Assembly (NCBI RefSeq): GCF_014284255.1
Contig: NZ_JACOFV010000020.1
Location: forward strand, 1-61,156
Source of the DNA: Cognatundibacterium jejuense
GTDB lineage: Bacteria; Pseudomonadota; Gammaproteobacteria; Burkholderiales; Burkholderiaceae_D
Direction: 5' to 3'
Length of the DNA stretch: 61,156 bases
Part shown: piece after piece, positions 10,401 through 19,725 of the stretch
How the letters are laid out: each line of letters begins with the position of its first letter
Numbering within the stretch: the first letter of the stretch is position 1
Position numbers and translations under genes: made by a program
The notes under the pieces: model-generated
Database searches by the model: none
The model's input: only the letters and a program-made list of their open reading frames with translations
What the model was told of the DNA's origin: nothing

Positions 10401-12220
10401 GCATATTGGATAATCTCGCTGCCATTTTTGCGTTTATTATGAAACTCGCCCTTCCAGATATTTCCTTGTGAAATCGTTGGCACCAGAGACAATAAATGGT
10501 CGTCGTGATATTCATTGCAGCGGATAATTTTCGGATCTTTTCCGATAATTTCGTCGCGCGTATAACCGAAAGTTTTTAAAAACGATTCATTAACGTATTC
10601 AATGTGACGATTGACGTCCGTGATGATAATCGTCTCTGGGCTTTGCTCAACCGCCAGAGATAATTTGTGCAATTGTGTTTCCGCGATTTTGCGCTCAGTA
10701 ATATCCTGAATCTGAAAGACAAAGTGGATTGCTTTTTCGGCCTTGTCTCTGACAACACTCACATTGAGTTGAGTCCAGACATCTTGCTGACGGCGATGCA
10801 GGTAGCGTTTTTCTAGCTGGTAGCTTTGACGCACACCATTCACGATTTCAGAAATTAATCTTTGGTCAGATGCCAGATCCTCGATTGGTGTGAACAGGTC
10901 AAATCCCTGATTAAGAATATCGTTTTCGGACCAGCCAAGCATGTCACAAAATGCGTGATTGACTTTCAAAAAACGCAGATCGAGTCCTACTAACGCCATT
11001 CCTATTGGTGAGGCGACAAAAGTTTGCTCCAGGCGCTCTTCACTGACATGTCTCACTGCGTCGGCGAGTTTGCGTTCGGTAACGTCCTGCACAATGCCTG
11101 TCAGCCGCACGACTCTGCCGCTGGCATTCATGATGCGATTTCCGGGCATCGCCCAGATATGACGTATGCTTAAATCGGGCAAAATAATCCGGTATTCAAA
11201 AGCGGATGCCAGACTATGTTGTTTAAAGGTGTCTTTTTGGCGATTGATAATATGTTGTTGATCTTCTGGATGTACTGTATCAAAGATCATTTGCGCAATG
11301 TTGCCGCGATATTGCGTCAGGTCACGTTGCCAGATGCGTTGCATTTCATCCGACCAGGTGACTTTGTTGATATCCGGCTCCCAGACCCAATGCCCTACTT
11401 GGGCAATATGCTCTGCTTCACGCAAATCCAGCTCGCTTTGCCGTAATGCTTCTTCAGCATGTCTGCGCTCAGAAATATCACGTGTGACGCCCAACATCAT
11501 GATGCTGGATTTGATGGCATCGCGAATCGGTACCGCATGGGTTTCCAGCCAGCGACGGGTGCCCCTTAAACCAGTTATTTCAAACTCCAAAGTACCACTA
11601 TTTCCAGATAGCACGTCTTCAAACAGAGTTTGGAATGCATCCCGGTATTTCGGGTGGATGAAAGAAATTAAGCCGCGTTGCCGCACTTCGTCGATGTCCC
11701 GCACTTCTAGCATGGCAAGACCAGCGGCATTGATTTCGATGAGATTACCATCTCGATCAACGACATTTACACACTCTGGTTCTGCTTCAAAAATTGCGCG
11801 TAAACGCTGCTCGCTTAGGCGTAGTTTCTCTTCGGCACCATGTTTGTAGATGGCGAGTTCCAGACCGGCACGCAATTCACGATCGGTAAATGGTTTGATG
11901 ATATAGCCAAATGCTTCGGATTCTTTGACACGATCAAGGGTGTCGTCTTCTGTTTGGGAGGTCAAAAAAACGACAGGAAGTCCTAATTCAGCGTGGATGG
12001 TATTGGCCGCTGTGATACCGTCGATTTTGCCGGCGAGCATGATGTCCATCAGGATAACGTCCGGATGCAGTTCGCGTGCGAGCTCGATTGCCTCTTCGCC
12101 GAAGGCAGTTGATGCAATGGCTTGGTAGCCAAGAATTTCCAGCTTGATCTGGATTTGCAAAGAGACTAATTCATCATCTTCGACGACCAGCACCTTAGAC
12201 TTTTGTTTGGGTGAAAGCAT
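7418..12220 (-). CDS. Giant hybrid sensor kinase: REC-PASx4-HisKA-HATPase-REC-HPt-REC-EAL
   Basis: A 1600-residue cytoplasmic phosphorelay protein. Domains: REC1 (about 8-125, D59); four PAS/PAC units (about 138-252, 268-383, 392-510, 516-632); coiled coil (630-670); HisKA with H680 in [10 protein letters not shown]; HATPase with N796, DSGIGM and [13 protein letters not shown]2 (about 928-1045, D978); HPt with H1123 ([12 protein letters not shown]); REC3 (about 1202-1318, D1253); EAL phosphodiesterase (about 1335-1585). The EAL signature reads E1371-C-L, but the catalytic set is kept: [29 protein letters not shown] and Q1568-GY. It therefore probably degrades cyclic-di-GMP under phosphorelay control. 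No membrane segment is seen. GGAG lies 7 bases before the ATG. Confidence 0.95.
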   Translation of the reverse strand: MLSPKQKSKVLVVEDDELVSLQIQIKLEILGYQAIASTAFGEEAIELARELHPDVILMDIMLAGKIDGITAANTIHAELGLPVVFLTSQTEDDTLDRVKESEAFGYIIKPFTDRELRAGLELAIYKHGAEEKLRLSEQRLRAIFEAEPECVNVVDRDGNLIEINAAGLAMLEVRDIDEVRQRGLISFIHPKYRDAFQTLFEDVLSGNSGTLEFEITGLRGTRRWLETHAVPIRDAIKSSIMMLGVTRDISERRHAEEALRQSELDLREAEHIAQVGHWVWEPDINKVTWSDEMQRIWQRDLTQYRGNIAQMIFDTVHPEDQQHIINRQKDTFKQHSLASAFEYRIILPDLSIRHIWAMPGNRIMNASGRVVRLTGIVQDVTERKLADAVRHVSEERLEQTFVASPIGMALVGLDLRFLKVNHAFCDMLGWSENDILNQGFDLFTPIEDLASDQRLISEIVNGVRQSYQLEKRYLHRRQQDVWTQLNVSVVRDKAEKAIHFVFQIQDITERKIAETQLHKLSLAVEQSPETIIITDVNRHIEYVNESFLKTFGYTRDEIIGKDPKIIRCNEYHDDHLLSLVPTISQGNIWKGEFHNKRKNGSEIIQYAIITPLRQPDGTISHYVSVQEDITDKKRLGEELDKHRHHLEELVVSRTTELAEARRQAEAANEAKSNFIANMSHEIRTPMNGVLGMTYLAMAATSDPKQRDYLKKIQLSGQHLLHIVNDILDFSKIEAGKMTLEAVDFWLEEILNNLSSMMSNKLIGRNIALNFDVDKELANHMHGDPHRLSQILINYTNNAIKFTEQGEIIVRVRKVQDAADGWLVRFEVQDSGIGMTQAQQSKLFRSFQQADNSTTRKYGGTGLGLAISKQLAKLMGGDVGVHSELGKGSTFWFTVHLSAAKEVAAIPEAKIDALNNTRLQLLSKERGGLTVLVVDDNQFNQQIATELLEAAGLTILLAGNGKQAIDILRKKPVDCVLMDIQMPIMDGLEATRKLRSIEKFARLPIIAMTANAMNEDRLQCLGVGMNDFIAKPFVPEVLYSTLTRWLSNNNEVHETTELYETPQQVVFDKNLCIDLRVLEKQLGAVPEKIGKFASKFVDSARKGLQELDEACHAKDQITLSALGHRLKSSARTVGAHQFADLCHELEELKNKSNLHRSLEIVSEMHEWFEKIESFVSLYLKSKGNMDLIIPKTDSIGTASHSDLHVLVLEDDANHIEIASTTLRKLGVTRIMSCMDGHQALTMIRTYNPDLLLCDLHLHGMDGITFLRLVAEHGYSGSVILLSGVDHNLLKAAESLVKAYGLNLLAALKKPLLQDSLELALAHQKHSRPERVQYKKEAVLTIAELQQGIADDCVEVFYQPKVSVFNKQVVGAECLARWRHPERGIIGPASFVPVMEAHGMIDVLTHEVLKKGSLQLGKWLKEGHDFKLSVNVSMDDLDQLDLPEEFERIVCNAGVQPNQITLELTESRLMENLTVSLEILTRLRLKGFGLSIDDFGTGFSTMENLKQLPVTELKVDRAFVNGATKDEAARAILGSSIQLGKIFRLNLVAEGVEKQQDWDLIAGSGCDEVQGYFIARPMAAKEFMDWKIEWDLKLKQDSQQTN

Positions 12221-12502
12221 TTCTTACTCCACGGCACAAATAGCGTAGGATTGACCACAAAAATAATCCTGTTACTAAGGACACGGGTGCATTAATTTGC
12301 AAAAACACTCCGTTATCGTTTTTATAAAATGGCTTATAACCAGGTGGGTTGCACATTGGCGGTAGGTGTATGGGAATAAATTCCTATGACGTGGACTTCC
12401 TATGTTGCCAGTTCTGGTTGAAGCTATTTTGCGTAAAGAGACTGTTGATTCTTGAAAATACAGGTAGGTCACCAACCCTGCGCTGCTTTTATTGATTGAA
12501 AA

Positions 12503-13645
12503 TCAGAAAAAAGTAATTTCGGTTTCATCAACAGTACTAGCTTCATTATCTTGTTGATGATGCCTATATTCATCGTTCATGGTGTAAGTCTTTTGCAGTT
12601 CCTCTAACCACTCACTGGTTGTTGGCAATTCACCATGAGCAGCAAAGGAAACGTTTTCCTGCATTTTGTTGATATCGGTACGCACGACATCCAGCATTTG
12701 TGCGATACGGTCTTGAAATTGTAAGCTAACTAACAGTTGCTCAATATTGCTGCGGATGACATTCCCATGTTCGCGCATTTGTTGGGCGGAATCCCCCATG
12801 ATTTCAACGTGAGATAAGACATCTCGTACCACTGCACCAGAAATCTCTAACACCTTGCTATCTTGAACGGAGGCACGGTCGGCCGTCGCCAGCGCTGTTT
12901 TCATTACGCTAGAGACGTTTCGTACGCGCTCGCCCATGCGTTTGCCGGTTTCTGCGGACATATGCGAAAGCTTACGTACTTCACTAGCGACGACCGCAAA
13001 ACCACGCCCGTGCTCTCCTACCCGTGCTGCTTCGATCGCTGCATTGATAGCGAGAAGATTGGTCTGTGCAGCAATTTGCCCCACTTCTTGCGCCATGGTG
13101 TTGAGTTCATTAGTCGATGCAGCCAAATCTCGAATACAGTGGAGCAGCTCGTCCTTGCTCTCTATCATTTTTCCCAGTGAGTCAATAACAGGAGTGAGTT
13201 CTTTTTTACACAGCTGCAATAAAGTAATCGTTGCATCAGCCTCTTTCGATTTGCCAAGATCACTGACACCACCAAAACCGGCGGCGTCAAACTCATTAAC
13301 CATCGATGAAAAACTTTGGATTAATTGCCCAACGGCATTTTCTGTTTGCTCTTTGACTGAAGTGACGTGGGCATTCCAGAGCGGCAGTACATGATGTAAT
13401 AAATTCGGTAACTCAGACGCCGGCTCGATGGCATAGAGCGATTCGGTTTGATTTGTTTCGTCAGATACACTTTGTCGGCGTCGTATCAAAGCCCAGCCCA
13501 TATAACCAGCAGCAGCCATAATGAAGACGGCGGCGAACAGATTGACAATGCTTATTTGATTCCATAGCAGAATGACCGTGCCGGTGAACAGCATTAGAAA
13601 AGAAATCAGCAGGTCGCTGTGTGTACGAAGAGAAAAATTCTGCAT
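12503..13645 (-). CDS. Methyl-accepting chemotaxis-like protein without sensor domain
   Basis: 380 residues from the ATG at 13645; upstream in-frame codons encode a Cys/Pro-rich stretch unlike the family and are left out. Two adjacent membrane segments (about 11-28 and 31-53) are separated by almost nothing, so there is no periplasmic ligand domain and no clear HAMP. The cytoplasmic part is a coiled coil with the signalling hairpin [20 protein letters not shown] (about 200-220) that contacts CheA/CheW. The C-terminus ends in DETEITFF, after an Asn/Gln/His-rich tail. It probably senses a membrane or cytoplasmic cue. It lies upstream of the giant kinase on the same strand, 282 bases away. Confidence 0.88.
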   Translation of the reverse strand: MQNFSLRTHSDLLISFLMLFTGTVILLWNQISIVNLFAAVFIMAAAGYMGWALIRRRQSVSDETNQTESLYAIEPASELPNLLHHVLPLWNAHVTSVKEQTENAVGQLIQSFSSMVNEFDAAGFGGVSDLGKSKEADATITLLQLCKKELTPVIDSLGKMIESKDELLHCIRDLAASTNELNTMAQEVGQIAAQTNLLAINAAIEAARVGEHGRGFAVVASEVRKLSHMSAETGKRMGERVRNVSSVMKTALATADRASVQDSKVLEISGAVVRDVLSHVEIMGDSAQQMREHGNVIRSNIEQLLVSLQFQDRIAQMLDVVRTDINKMQENVSFAAHGELPTTSEWLEELQKTYTMNDEYRHHQQDNEASTVDETEITFF

Positions 13646-13967
13646 GTTACATATCCCAGATGAAATACGACATGGACTTCTAAACTTGAAAAAATAACAG
13701 CTTTGTAATTTTGGGTTAATACACAACTCTATTGTGGACTGAATCGGATGAAATGCAATCAATTTGTTAATAAAATGTGGATTTTTTTGTAATGAAGTGA
13801 TTACATTTTATTGATTTTTTAATATTTGGTTACAAAGATTTCTCAACGTGAAATTAAGTTGGTGTGTATCAATAATTACCTGTTTACATGGCAATTTGAT
13901 GACGGCACAAGGTTTGTGGGTTTGGTAGGGCCCACATGGTTTTGTGCCGCTTAAAGGAAAGAGTAAC
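13646..13967. other. Intergenic region, AT-rich with one hairpin
   Basis: 322 bases between the EamA gene and the methyl-accepting protein, both leftward. 13780-13860 is strongly AT-rich and may hold the promoter of the latter, but I find no convincing -35/-10 pair. A hairpin lies at 13903-13949. No open frame with a ribosome site is seen. Confidence 0.6.
13903..13949 (-). terminator. Stem-loop after EamA gene, possible terminator
   Basis: CGGCACAA (13903-13910) pairs with TTGTGCCG (13942-13949), and TGTGGG (13915-13920) with CCCACA (13931-13936), separated by a small internal loop. It sits 19 bases past the EamA stop. There is no T-run on the leftward strand, so termination is uncertain. 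Confidence 0.4.
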
Positions 13968-14858
13968 TTAGCGGTTGGTCAGAGAGACCCCGGCAATCAC
14001 CAAGATGCCGCCAAAGACCATAGAGATTAAAATCGGTTCATTGAGCAACAAAGCACCCAATGTAATACCAAATACAGGCACCAAATTATTGAATACCGCG
14101 GTTCTGGCGGGGCCTATGGTTTTGACGCCTTCGTAATACCAGACAAAACCAATAACGGTACCGAAAGCACCCAGATACACCAACGCCGCGAGCACTTGCC
14201 ACGTTAAATGGCTGACATCAAATTGTGCCAGTTCTGTCGTTGCACCGCAGACTAGTAATACTAATCCCCACAAGGAGGCATATGTCGTCGCAGCAATTGG
14301 CGACAAGCCCTTCAGGGCTTGTTTGCCGATAATCGTGTAAGCAGCCCATGCGCAGACCGCGCACAGCATAAACAACTCACCTTTGCCGATAGACTGTGAC
14401 AAATCATGCAGCGCGCCGCTCACATCGCCACGAGTGATGACAATGCTGGCGCCAATAAATGCGATCACAATCCCTATCCAACGCCGCAGTCCTAAACGCT
14501 CACCAAACAGCGCCGCCAGGATCAAGGCAGTGACGATAGGATTGAGTGCCACGAACAAAGCAGTGCGTCCGGCAGGCATGCGTTCTAATGCCGAAAAGAA
14601 ACAAAAGTTGTACAGAAAGATGCCGGTGGCGCCGAGCGCAAACGTCGCGTGTAGTTGTTGCCGGTTAAGCTTAGGTAAACCACCTTCGAGTTTCCATGCC
14701 AGCGGCAAGAGCAAAGCGCACGCGACCGTAAAACGCATTGCTGCCGCCATCATGTGAGGAATTTGCGGCGCAACCAGGCGTCCAGCGATAAATGTGCCAC
14801 CCCAAAACAGAGCGACGGCGACAAGTTTCAGATAGGTGGTAAGGGCGACTTTTTGCAC
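13968..14858 (-). CDS. EamA/DMT family transporter
   Basis: 296 residues, ten predicted membrane helices in two EamA repeats. The first begins VAVALFWGGTFIAGRLV and the second begins near residue 160 (LFMLCAVCAWAAYTIIGK). The family exports amino acids, purines or other metabolites by proton exchange; the substrate is not predictable here. The start codon is GTG with a poor ribosome site, but the N-terminal sequence aligns with the family. Single gene, 53 bases from the hydrolase gene stop on the same strand. Confidence 0.9.
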   Translation of the reverse strand: MQKVALTTYLKLVAVALFWGGTFIAGRLVAPQIPHMMAAAMRFTVACALLLPLAWKLEGGLPKLNRQQLHATFALGATGIFLYNFCFFSALERMPAGRTALFVALNPIVTALILAALFGERLGLRRWIGIVIAFIGASIVITRGDVSGALHDLSQSIGKGELFMLCAVCAWAAYTIIGKQALKGLSPIAATTYASLWGLVLLVCGATTELAQFDVSHLTWQVLAALVYLGAFGTVIGFVWYYEGVKTIGPARTAVFNNLVPVFGITLGALLLNEPILISMVFGGILVIAGVSLTNR

Positions 14859-14911
14859 AATGATATTAACTAAAAGAAAATTGGAAAGCCTACACTAAAT
14901 GGCACGGTATT

Positions 14912-15694
14912 TCAGCGAGGGATTGCATTTTGCGTTCGAATTTCAACCGTCGGTAACCACGCCTGAATCTGAGAAATCACCCAATCCCCATCGTCAAATG
15001 GCAAATCATGTCCGGCCGTTGGATGAATAGTTAAAGGACAATGCCACAGATTGGCCAGAGTTTTTGAACACTGAGGGTTGACCAATTGGTCACCATCCCC
15101 GACCAGCAATAACATCGCTGAGTGAGGCGTTTGCTGAGGTGCGTGATAGCGCAGTGCAGCCAGTAATTGACGAATGATATTGCCGCGACTAATCGGGTAT
15201 TGCCGCGCATAGCTGACCCAATTTTGTACCGCCGTATGTATCATTGAGGTCGCTTTTTGACTGCTGGTCAGGTCGAATACTAACTGCTCGCGTTGTTGCA
15301 CATTCCCGAACAACATCGTGGTGAGTAAACGTGGGTAATTACCTGGCCGTAAGCGGTGATAGAAAGGATTGTGCGGGGCCAGGCTGGTATTGATCAGCAC
15401 CATCCTTGCTATTTCTTGCGGATAGCCGCGTGCCCACGCGACTGCAACCATGGCGCCCAAGGAAATGGCCAATAAATGGATCGGGGATTTTGCGTTTGCA
15501 CCACGAACTTGCGTACGCGCGAATTCGACCATGTTTTCAATGTTGCTGGCGCTGGTTTGCTGGTGTAATTCACCGTTGCCAGGAAAATCAATCGTAATAA
15601 CCTGGTCGTTTGGAAAGGCGGCTTTAAACGCCGCTAAAAAGTCTCCCCAATGCCTTTTTTCACGCATCAGGCCGCGCAACAAGACCCAGGTCAT
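14912..15694 (-). CDS. Alpha/beta-fold hydrolase
   Basis: 260 residues starting MTWVLLRGLMREKRHWG at 15694. The ATG overlaps the stop of the upstream peptidase gene in an ATGA, indicating coupled translation, so the much longer in-frame extension upstream is rejected. The nucleophile elbow reads A-I-S-L-G rather than G-x-S-x-G. The acid is probably D in VGDGDQLV and the base is H in TAGHDLPFDDG. The substrate is unknown. Pairing with an M14 metallopeptidase suggests sequential hydrolysis of one compound, which is inference. Confidence 0.85.
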   Translation of the reverse strand: MTWVLLRGLMREKRHWGDFLAAFKAAFPNDQVITIDFPGNGELHQQTSASNIENMVEFARTQVRGANAKSPIHLLAISLGAMVAVAWARGYPQEIARMVLINTSLAPHNPFYHRLRPGNYPRLLTTMLFGNVQQREQLVFDLTSSQKATSMIHTAVQNWVSYARQYPISRGNIIRQLLAALRYHAPQQTPHSAMLLLVGDGDQLVNPQCSKTLANLWHCPLTIHPTAGHDLPFDDGDWVISQIQAWLPTVEIRTQNAIPR

Positions 15695-16701
15695 GGGCGA
15701 TACCAGCGTGCAACCGCGCGCTCTTGCAGCCGCAATCGCGTAGGGCCTTGTGCCATCCAGTCCTGGTGACCACACGCAGCCCGCATTAGAAAATCCAGCC
15801 ACGATGTATGCCGGCGTAACACCCTGTGCAGGCGGTGTTCTGCAACGGGATTGAACATACCATGACGCGAAAACAATTGACGTGGATTTTTTTTCACCCA
15901 AATCCAAGACCCCATTTCCAGTGTTAAAGGCAGAAACGTCTTTTCTGGGCTTTCCAGCGCCTGCAGATACAGATAATCCCAGACGTCACCATGGGTCTGG
16001 TATTGCAAGCTTTGTGGCTCAAACAGGTAATGGTGATTCGGATGTGTTTGCTGAAATAATTCTTCCAATGCCAGGATATCTGCCAGATTTGGAATAGGAT
16101 GAATGCTGTGCGCATGCGGAAACCAGACCCGGTCGCGTAAGCCAAAACCTGAATGGCAGTCTATTGCCAGACTAAATTGGCGGGACAATAATTCTTCTTT
16201 GACGGTCCGGCACAAGGCGATATTTTCGGCCTCCATTTCCGCGCCCTCTGGGCCGCGATACCACGGCAAATGCGGACTGAGTCTATGTCCCCCCAACAGA
16301 AATGGGACTTTATTTTCCGCTTGCACTGGTGCATTACGCATCAGATCAACGCCGTTTGGATTACTGCGGGTTGCTCGCCACATACCACCGGGATTGATCA
16401 ACGGCATAAAGACCAGTCGGACTTCTTGCAGCATGTGCTGCAAACCTTTGTCCCACGATAGGCGCGTAATCAGCCCGCGTAAAAATGACAGCAATACTTG
16501 GGTGCCGATGCGCTCAAGTCCGTGAATTCCACCAAAAAAACCGATCGCCGGTAATTGGGGATCTGGATTGCCCATCGTCAGTTTGTACACCGGAAAGCGT
16601 TTATGCTGGACGTCAATTTCACACAAGATATCGACGTCAAGATAGGGTTTTCCCAGCTTAATGATGCGTTCTAACTCTCGTAATTCAGGCAATGCTGGCA
16701 T
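15691..16701 (-). CDS. M14-family zinc carboxypeptidase
   Basis: 336 residues. The zinc ligands are visible as H-x-x-E in GGIHGLERIG (near residues 58-62) and H in IDCHSGFG. The substrate-binding Arg/Asn segment is ATRSNPNGVDLMRN, and the catalytic Glu is in LTLEMGSW. No signal peptide, so it is probably cytoplasmic, like the succinylglutamate desuccinylase and murein-peptide amidase branches. The C-terminus (LRLQERAVARWYRP) overlaps the hydrolase gene by 4 bases. No good ribosome site precedes the ATG. Confidence 0.85.
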   Translation of the reverse strand: MPALPELRELERIIKLGKPYLDVDILCEIDVQHKRFPVYKLTMGNPDPQLPAIGFFGGIHGLERIGTQVLLSFLRGLITRLSWDKGLQHMLQEVRLVFMPLINPGGMWRATRSNPNGVDLMRNAPVQAENKVPFLLGGHRLSPHLPWYRGPEGAEMEAENIALCRTVKEELLSRQFSLAIDCHSGFGLRDRVWFPHAHSIHPIPNLADILALEELFQQTHPNHHYLFEPQSLQYQTHGDVWDYLYLQALESPEKTFLPLTLEMGSWIWVKKNPRQLFSRHGMFNPVAEHRLHRVLRRHTSWLDFLMRAACGHQDWMAQGPTRLRLQERAVARWYRP

Positions 16702-16922
16702 GGGAAGCTACGCTAGAAATTTAACTCGCTCATGCTATTGGAGGCGGACTAAGAAAGCAAGAACATAGGAATGTAATTTTTACGACGCGAATTTACGACA
16801 GATTTTGTGGCAATACCCTTGAACGCTCTACCATTTCTAAATTTATATGCTTTAATGCAAAAAAGCCGCCACTGATTTTGCTGATGAATATCGCTGTACG
16901 TATGGCGACAAAATAAAGGTGA

Positions 16923-17201
16923 ATGATGAATAATCTGAAAATAGATGAGGCGATGGCGTATGTTCGTAAGATTGCAGCGAAAAATAATGGAGATGTACCT
17001 GAATGGAATAAATATCAGGAGTTGCTAAAAGAGCATTTTAAAGATCCATTTAATACCAAATTTAAAATGCCGCAAGAATATTATTACGCCTACTTACGTG
17101 GCAAGAACATGAGTCATGAAGAAGCGTTGGAGCGCATGGGAATTTCCATAAAAACCAAAATCAGTCAGGAAAAGAAAAAAAGTTTTTGGAAATTCTGGTA
17201 G
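16923..17201 (+). CDS. Small basic hypothetical protein
   Basis: 92 residues of no family I recognise. AAAGGTGA sits just before two consecutive ATGs (16923 and 16926), and the second may be the true start. The protein is hydrophilic, rich in Lys and Tyr (FKMPQEYYYAYLRGKNM), and predicted mainly helical. It ends in the striking tail KKKSFWKFW, which looks like an amphipathic membrane- or protein-binding tail. No signal peptide. It converges on gshA and has no operon partner. Confidence 0.6.
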   Translation: MMNNLKIDEAMAYVRKIAAKNNGDVPEWNKYQELLKEHFKDPFNTKFKMPQEYYYAYLRGKNMSHEEALERMGISIKTKISQEKKKSFWKFW

Positions 17202-17218
17202 ACCAGTTGGTCCTTGTT

Positions 17219-17280
17219 AGCCACCCTCTGAGTTTTAACGCTCCAGCAAACAAATAGCTGCTCCTAATTTCAGGGTGGCT
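17219..17280. repeat. Inverted repeat in convergent gap
   Basis: AGCCACCCT (17219-17227) and AGGGTGGCT (17272-17280) are perfect 9-base arms around a 44-base loop, between the small basic gene and the end of gshA. It may act as a weak terminator; no T-run follows either arm. Confidence 0.4.
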
Positions 17281-17287
17281 ATAGAGC

Positions 17288-18880
17288 TTAATTTTCGCAG
17301 CAAATTTGGCTCGAAGTGCGCGAGCGATAATCGGTAATAAACTCTTCAAATGTACCGATCTGAGAGGCTTCCATTGTCTCTTGTTCAGCAATAGACGCTT
17401 TGGCCAAATCTTCAAAATAAGCAATTTCTTCTGGGCTTGGTGGGCGGGCGCGGAACTGTTGCGCCAGTATGGTGCTTTGCTTGAGGGCAAATTGCGTAAA
17501 TGAACCATTCTCAGCCTGAATTGCCCGTAATACTTGTGCAGACGGTGTCAGATCGCTGTTCAATAATTTTTCTTTCTGTACCTGCATAGACTCTGCATGC
17601 GCTGCAGCACCATGTTGTTTATCAAGTAAAGCGGCAACTGGAGTGATTTTTTCCAATAATTCTAGGCCCCAAGTCTGTAAGGAAACTGTTTTGCCGCCGC
17701 GCTTGAGCATTAAACCAGGGCGACGACCTTCTTTCACTGCCAGTGCAAAATTTTCAGAATTTTCCTGCCCTTCAGCCTCATTGGTTAATGGACTTTCATC
17801 CAGCGCGCAGAACAGTAAAAATGCATCCAAAAAGCGTGAGGTTTCCAGATTGATGCCAAGCGGATCAAACGGATTTACGTCCATACAGCGAACTTCCACG
17901 TATTGCACGCCGCGCGCACACAAGGCTTCTATCGGACGTTCACCGGTGCGGATTACACGTTTTGGGCGTATGGTTGCGTAAAACTCGTTTTCGATTTGCA
18001 ATACATTGGTGTTGATTTGTACCCATTCGCCATTGATTTTGGTACCGATTTTTTCATATGCTGGATAGGGCTTACGCACAGCGATGGACAAGCTGCGCAT
18101 GTACTCCATCAAATTGTTATACGGCGGCACCAGACCATCCTGGGCATTATTTTGATAGCCGAGATCACTCATACGCAAACTGGTGGCGTAAGGCAGATAC
18201 AAGGTATCGGCGGACAAGGTTTCTAATTGATGTGGTCGACCACGCAAAAAGGATGTGGTCAAAGCAGGCGACGCGCCAAACAAATACATCAACAACCAGC
18301 TGTACCGCTTAAAGTTGCGGATCATCGATATGTAGTTTTCGGATTGCACATACATCGCGTCGCCCGGTGTGTTCTCGGCTTGCTGTAAGACTTTCCAAAG
18401 ATTTTCTGAAAGCGAATAATTGTAATGAACACCGGCAATACATTGCATACTTTTGCCGTAACGCAATGCCAGACCGCGACGATAAACATGCTTAATCATG
18501 CCGATATGCGAATTACCATACCACGCGATCGCAATCTTATCTTCTTCAGGAAGAGGGCAAGGCATGGATTGGCTCCACAACATCTCATCACCGAGCTTCG
18601 TGTACGCAAAACGGTGAACCTTGTCTAATTTGTCTAGCGCTTGTGCAATGTCGCTTTCTGCTGGCGTGATGAACTCCAGTAAGGCTTCTGCATAGTCGGT
18701 CGTAATTTGCGGATGTGTTAATGTCGAACCCAACGCTTTTGGATGTCCATGTTGCGACAAATGCCCTTGCGGATTGACCCGCAAAGTTTCGCGCTCTATG
18801 CCTCGCAAGCCTTGTCCCAGCAAGGGGCGATGCTCATTGCTATCGAGTAGCGCCAGACGTTGATTTAACAAATTACTCAC
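17288..18880 (-). CDS. gshA: Glutamate-cysteine ligase
   Basis: Joins glutamate and cysteine with ATP to form gamma-glutamylcysteine, the first step of glutathione synthesis. 530 residues of the proteobacterial type 1 family (E. coli GshA about 518): GIERETLRVN near the N-terminus, ITTDYAEALLEFITP, and the ENEFYATIRPKR and YVEVRCMDVNPFDP segments. I choose the GTG at 18880 because GAAGGA lies six bases before it and the product starts SNLLNQRLALL as in the family. An in-frame ATG at 18907 or the TTG/ATG codons beyond would give a longer, atypical N-terminus. Confidence 0.93.
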   Translation of the reverse strand: MSNLLNQRLALLDSNEHRPLLGQGLRGIERETLRVNPQGHLSQHGHPKALGSTLTHPQITTDYAEALLEFITPAESDIAQALDKLDKVHRFAYTKLGDEMLWSQSMPCPLPEEDKIAIAWYGNSHIGMIKHVYRRGLALRYGKSMQCIAGVHYNYSLSENLWKVLQQAENTPGDAMYVQSENYISMIRNFKRYSWLLMYLFGASPALTTSFLRGRPHQLETLSADTLYLPYATSLRMSDLGYQNNAQDGLVPPYNNLMEYMRSLSIAVRKPYPAYEKIGTKINGEWVQINTNVLQIENEFYATIRPKRVIRTGERPIEALCARGVQYVEVRCMDVNPFDPLGINLETSRFLDAFLLFCALDESPLTNEAEGQENSENFALAVKEGRRPGLMLKRGGKTVSLQTWGLELLEKITPVAALLDKQHGAAAHAESMQVQKEKLLNSDLTPSAQVLRAIQAENGSFTQFALKQSTILAQQFRARPPSPEEIAYFEDLAKASIAEQETMEASQIGTFEEFITDYRSRTSSQICCEN

Positions 18881-19298
18881 AGAGTTTCCTTCAAGATATG
18901 ATGTCATCACATTAATGCAAGATGCAATTTTTTGAGCAAGCATAGCCGAAATTTGAATTTGACATCGGATGCCATATCAAATCATCGTCATGTTTAACAG
19001 GTTGCTAAAAAGCAATGTGTGGTAACCGCGCGTTGCGCCCTCGACCACTGACCCGAAAAACCTTTATTTTCCTTGTCGCGTTGAAATTCGTTGTTTTATT
19101 GCTAGCCGTAAAGATCGATCAATCAACTGTATCATTGGTTTTTTGGTAAGCTCTTGCCGTAGTGTAACCATGTTTCTTATTGCCTGCTGCCTGGGCAGAA
19201 GTTGAAGTGTAGGCATGATATGTTTCAGGCGTATTGTTGATACAGACGGACGCGACAAAAAAATTTGTTTTCATTGAAGTCAACCAGGAGCCATTGCA
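18881..19298. other. Divergent intergenic region gshA / VOC gene
   Basis: 418 bases between divergent starts, expected to carry both promoters. A TTGACA hexamer occurs at 18959-18964 on the plus strand but lacks a good -10 at the right distance. No RNA gene or coding frame with a ribosome site is seen. Confidence 0.5.
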
Positions 19299-19691
19299 AT
19301 GAAATTTGGATACACCATTATCTATGTCCCTGACGTAGCCGCATCTCTCAGTTTTTTTGAGACAGCATTTGGACTTCAGCGGCGTTTTCTCGATGATTCG
19401 GGCATGTATGGCGAGCTGGAAACGGGCGCGACCGCGTTGGCGTTTGCCGCGCATGAAATGGGCGAATTTAATTATTCTACCGGGCATGTCGCAGCACATA
19501 GTTCAAGTAAGCCGCTAGGTTTTGAAATTGCCCTCGTCACTGAGAATGTCGCGCAAGCCCATGCCCGCGCCGTAGCAAGTGGCGCCAAAGAATTGGCAGC
19601 ACCATCGCAAAAACCTTGGGGACAAATTGTTTCGTATGTCCGCTGTCCGGATGGCGTGATGGTTGAATTGTGCACGCCAGTGATCGGCTGA
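19299..19691 (+). CDS. VOC (glyoxalase/bleomycin-resistance fold) protein
   Basis: 130 residues made of two beta-alpha-beta-beta-beta repeats: MKFGYTIIYVPDVAASLSFF... and LGFEIALVTENVAQAHARAV.... Metal-ligand candidates are the Glu residues in GELET and in the final strand VMVELCTP; the usual N-terminal His is replaced (YTIIYV), so metal binding is uncertain. An AGGAG site lies 9 bases before the ATG. It precedes an ABC transporter pair by 34 bases on the same strand and may share its transcript. Confidence 0.85.
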   Translation: MKFGYTIIYVPDVAASLSFFETAFGLQRRFLDDSGMYGELETGATALAFAAHEMGEFNYSTGHVAAHSSSKPLGFEIALVTENVAQAHARAVASGAKELAAPSQKPWGQIVSYVRCPDGVMVELCTPVIG

Positions 19692-19725
19692 GTCTTAGCT
19701 TTAAAAAATCCTTGAAAGAAATGGC

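Noticed and set aside
11298..11849. 183-residue open frame opposite the giant kinase.
   Set aside because: Antisense to well-supported PAS domains, Ser/Arg-rich, no family resemblance.
15695..15907. Upstream extension of the alpha/beta hydrolase.
   Set aside because: Would overlap the M14 gene by over 200 bases; the ATGA start at 15694 matches the family length.
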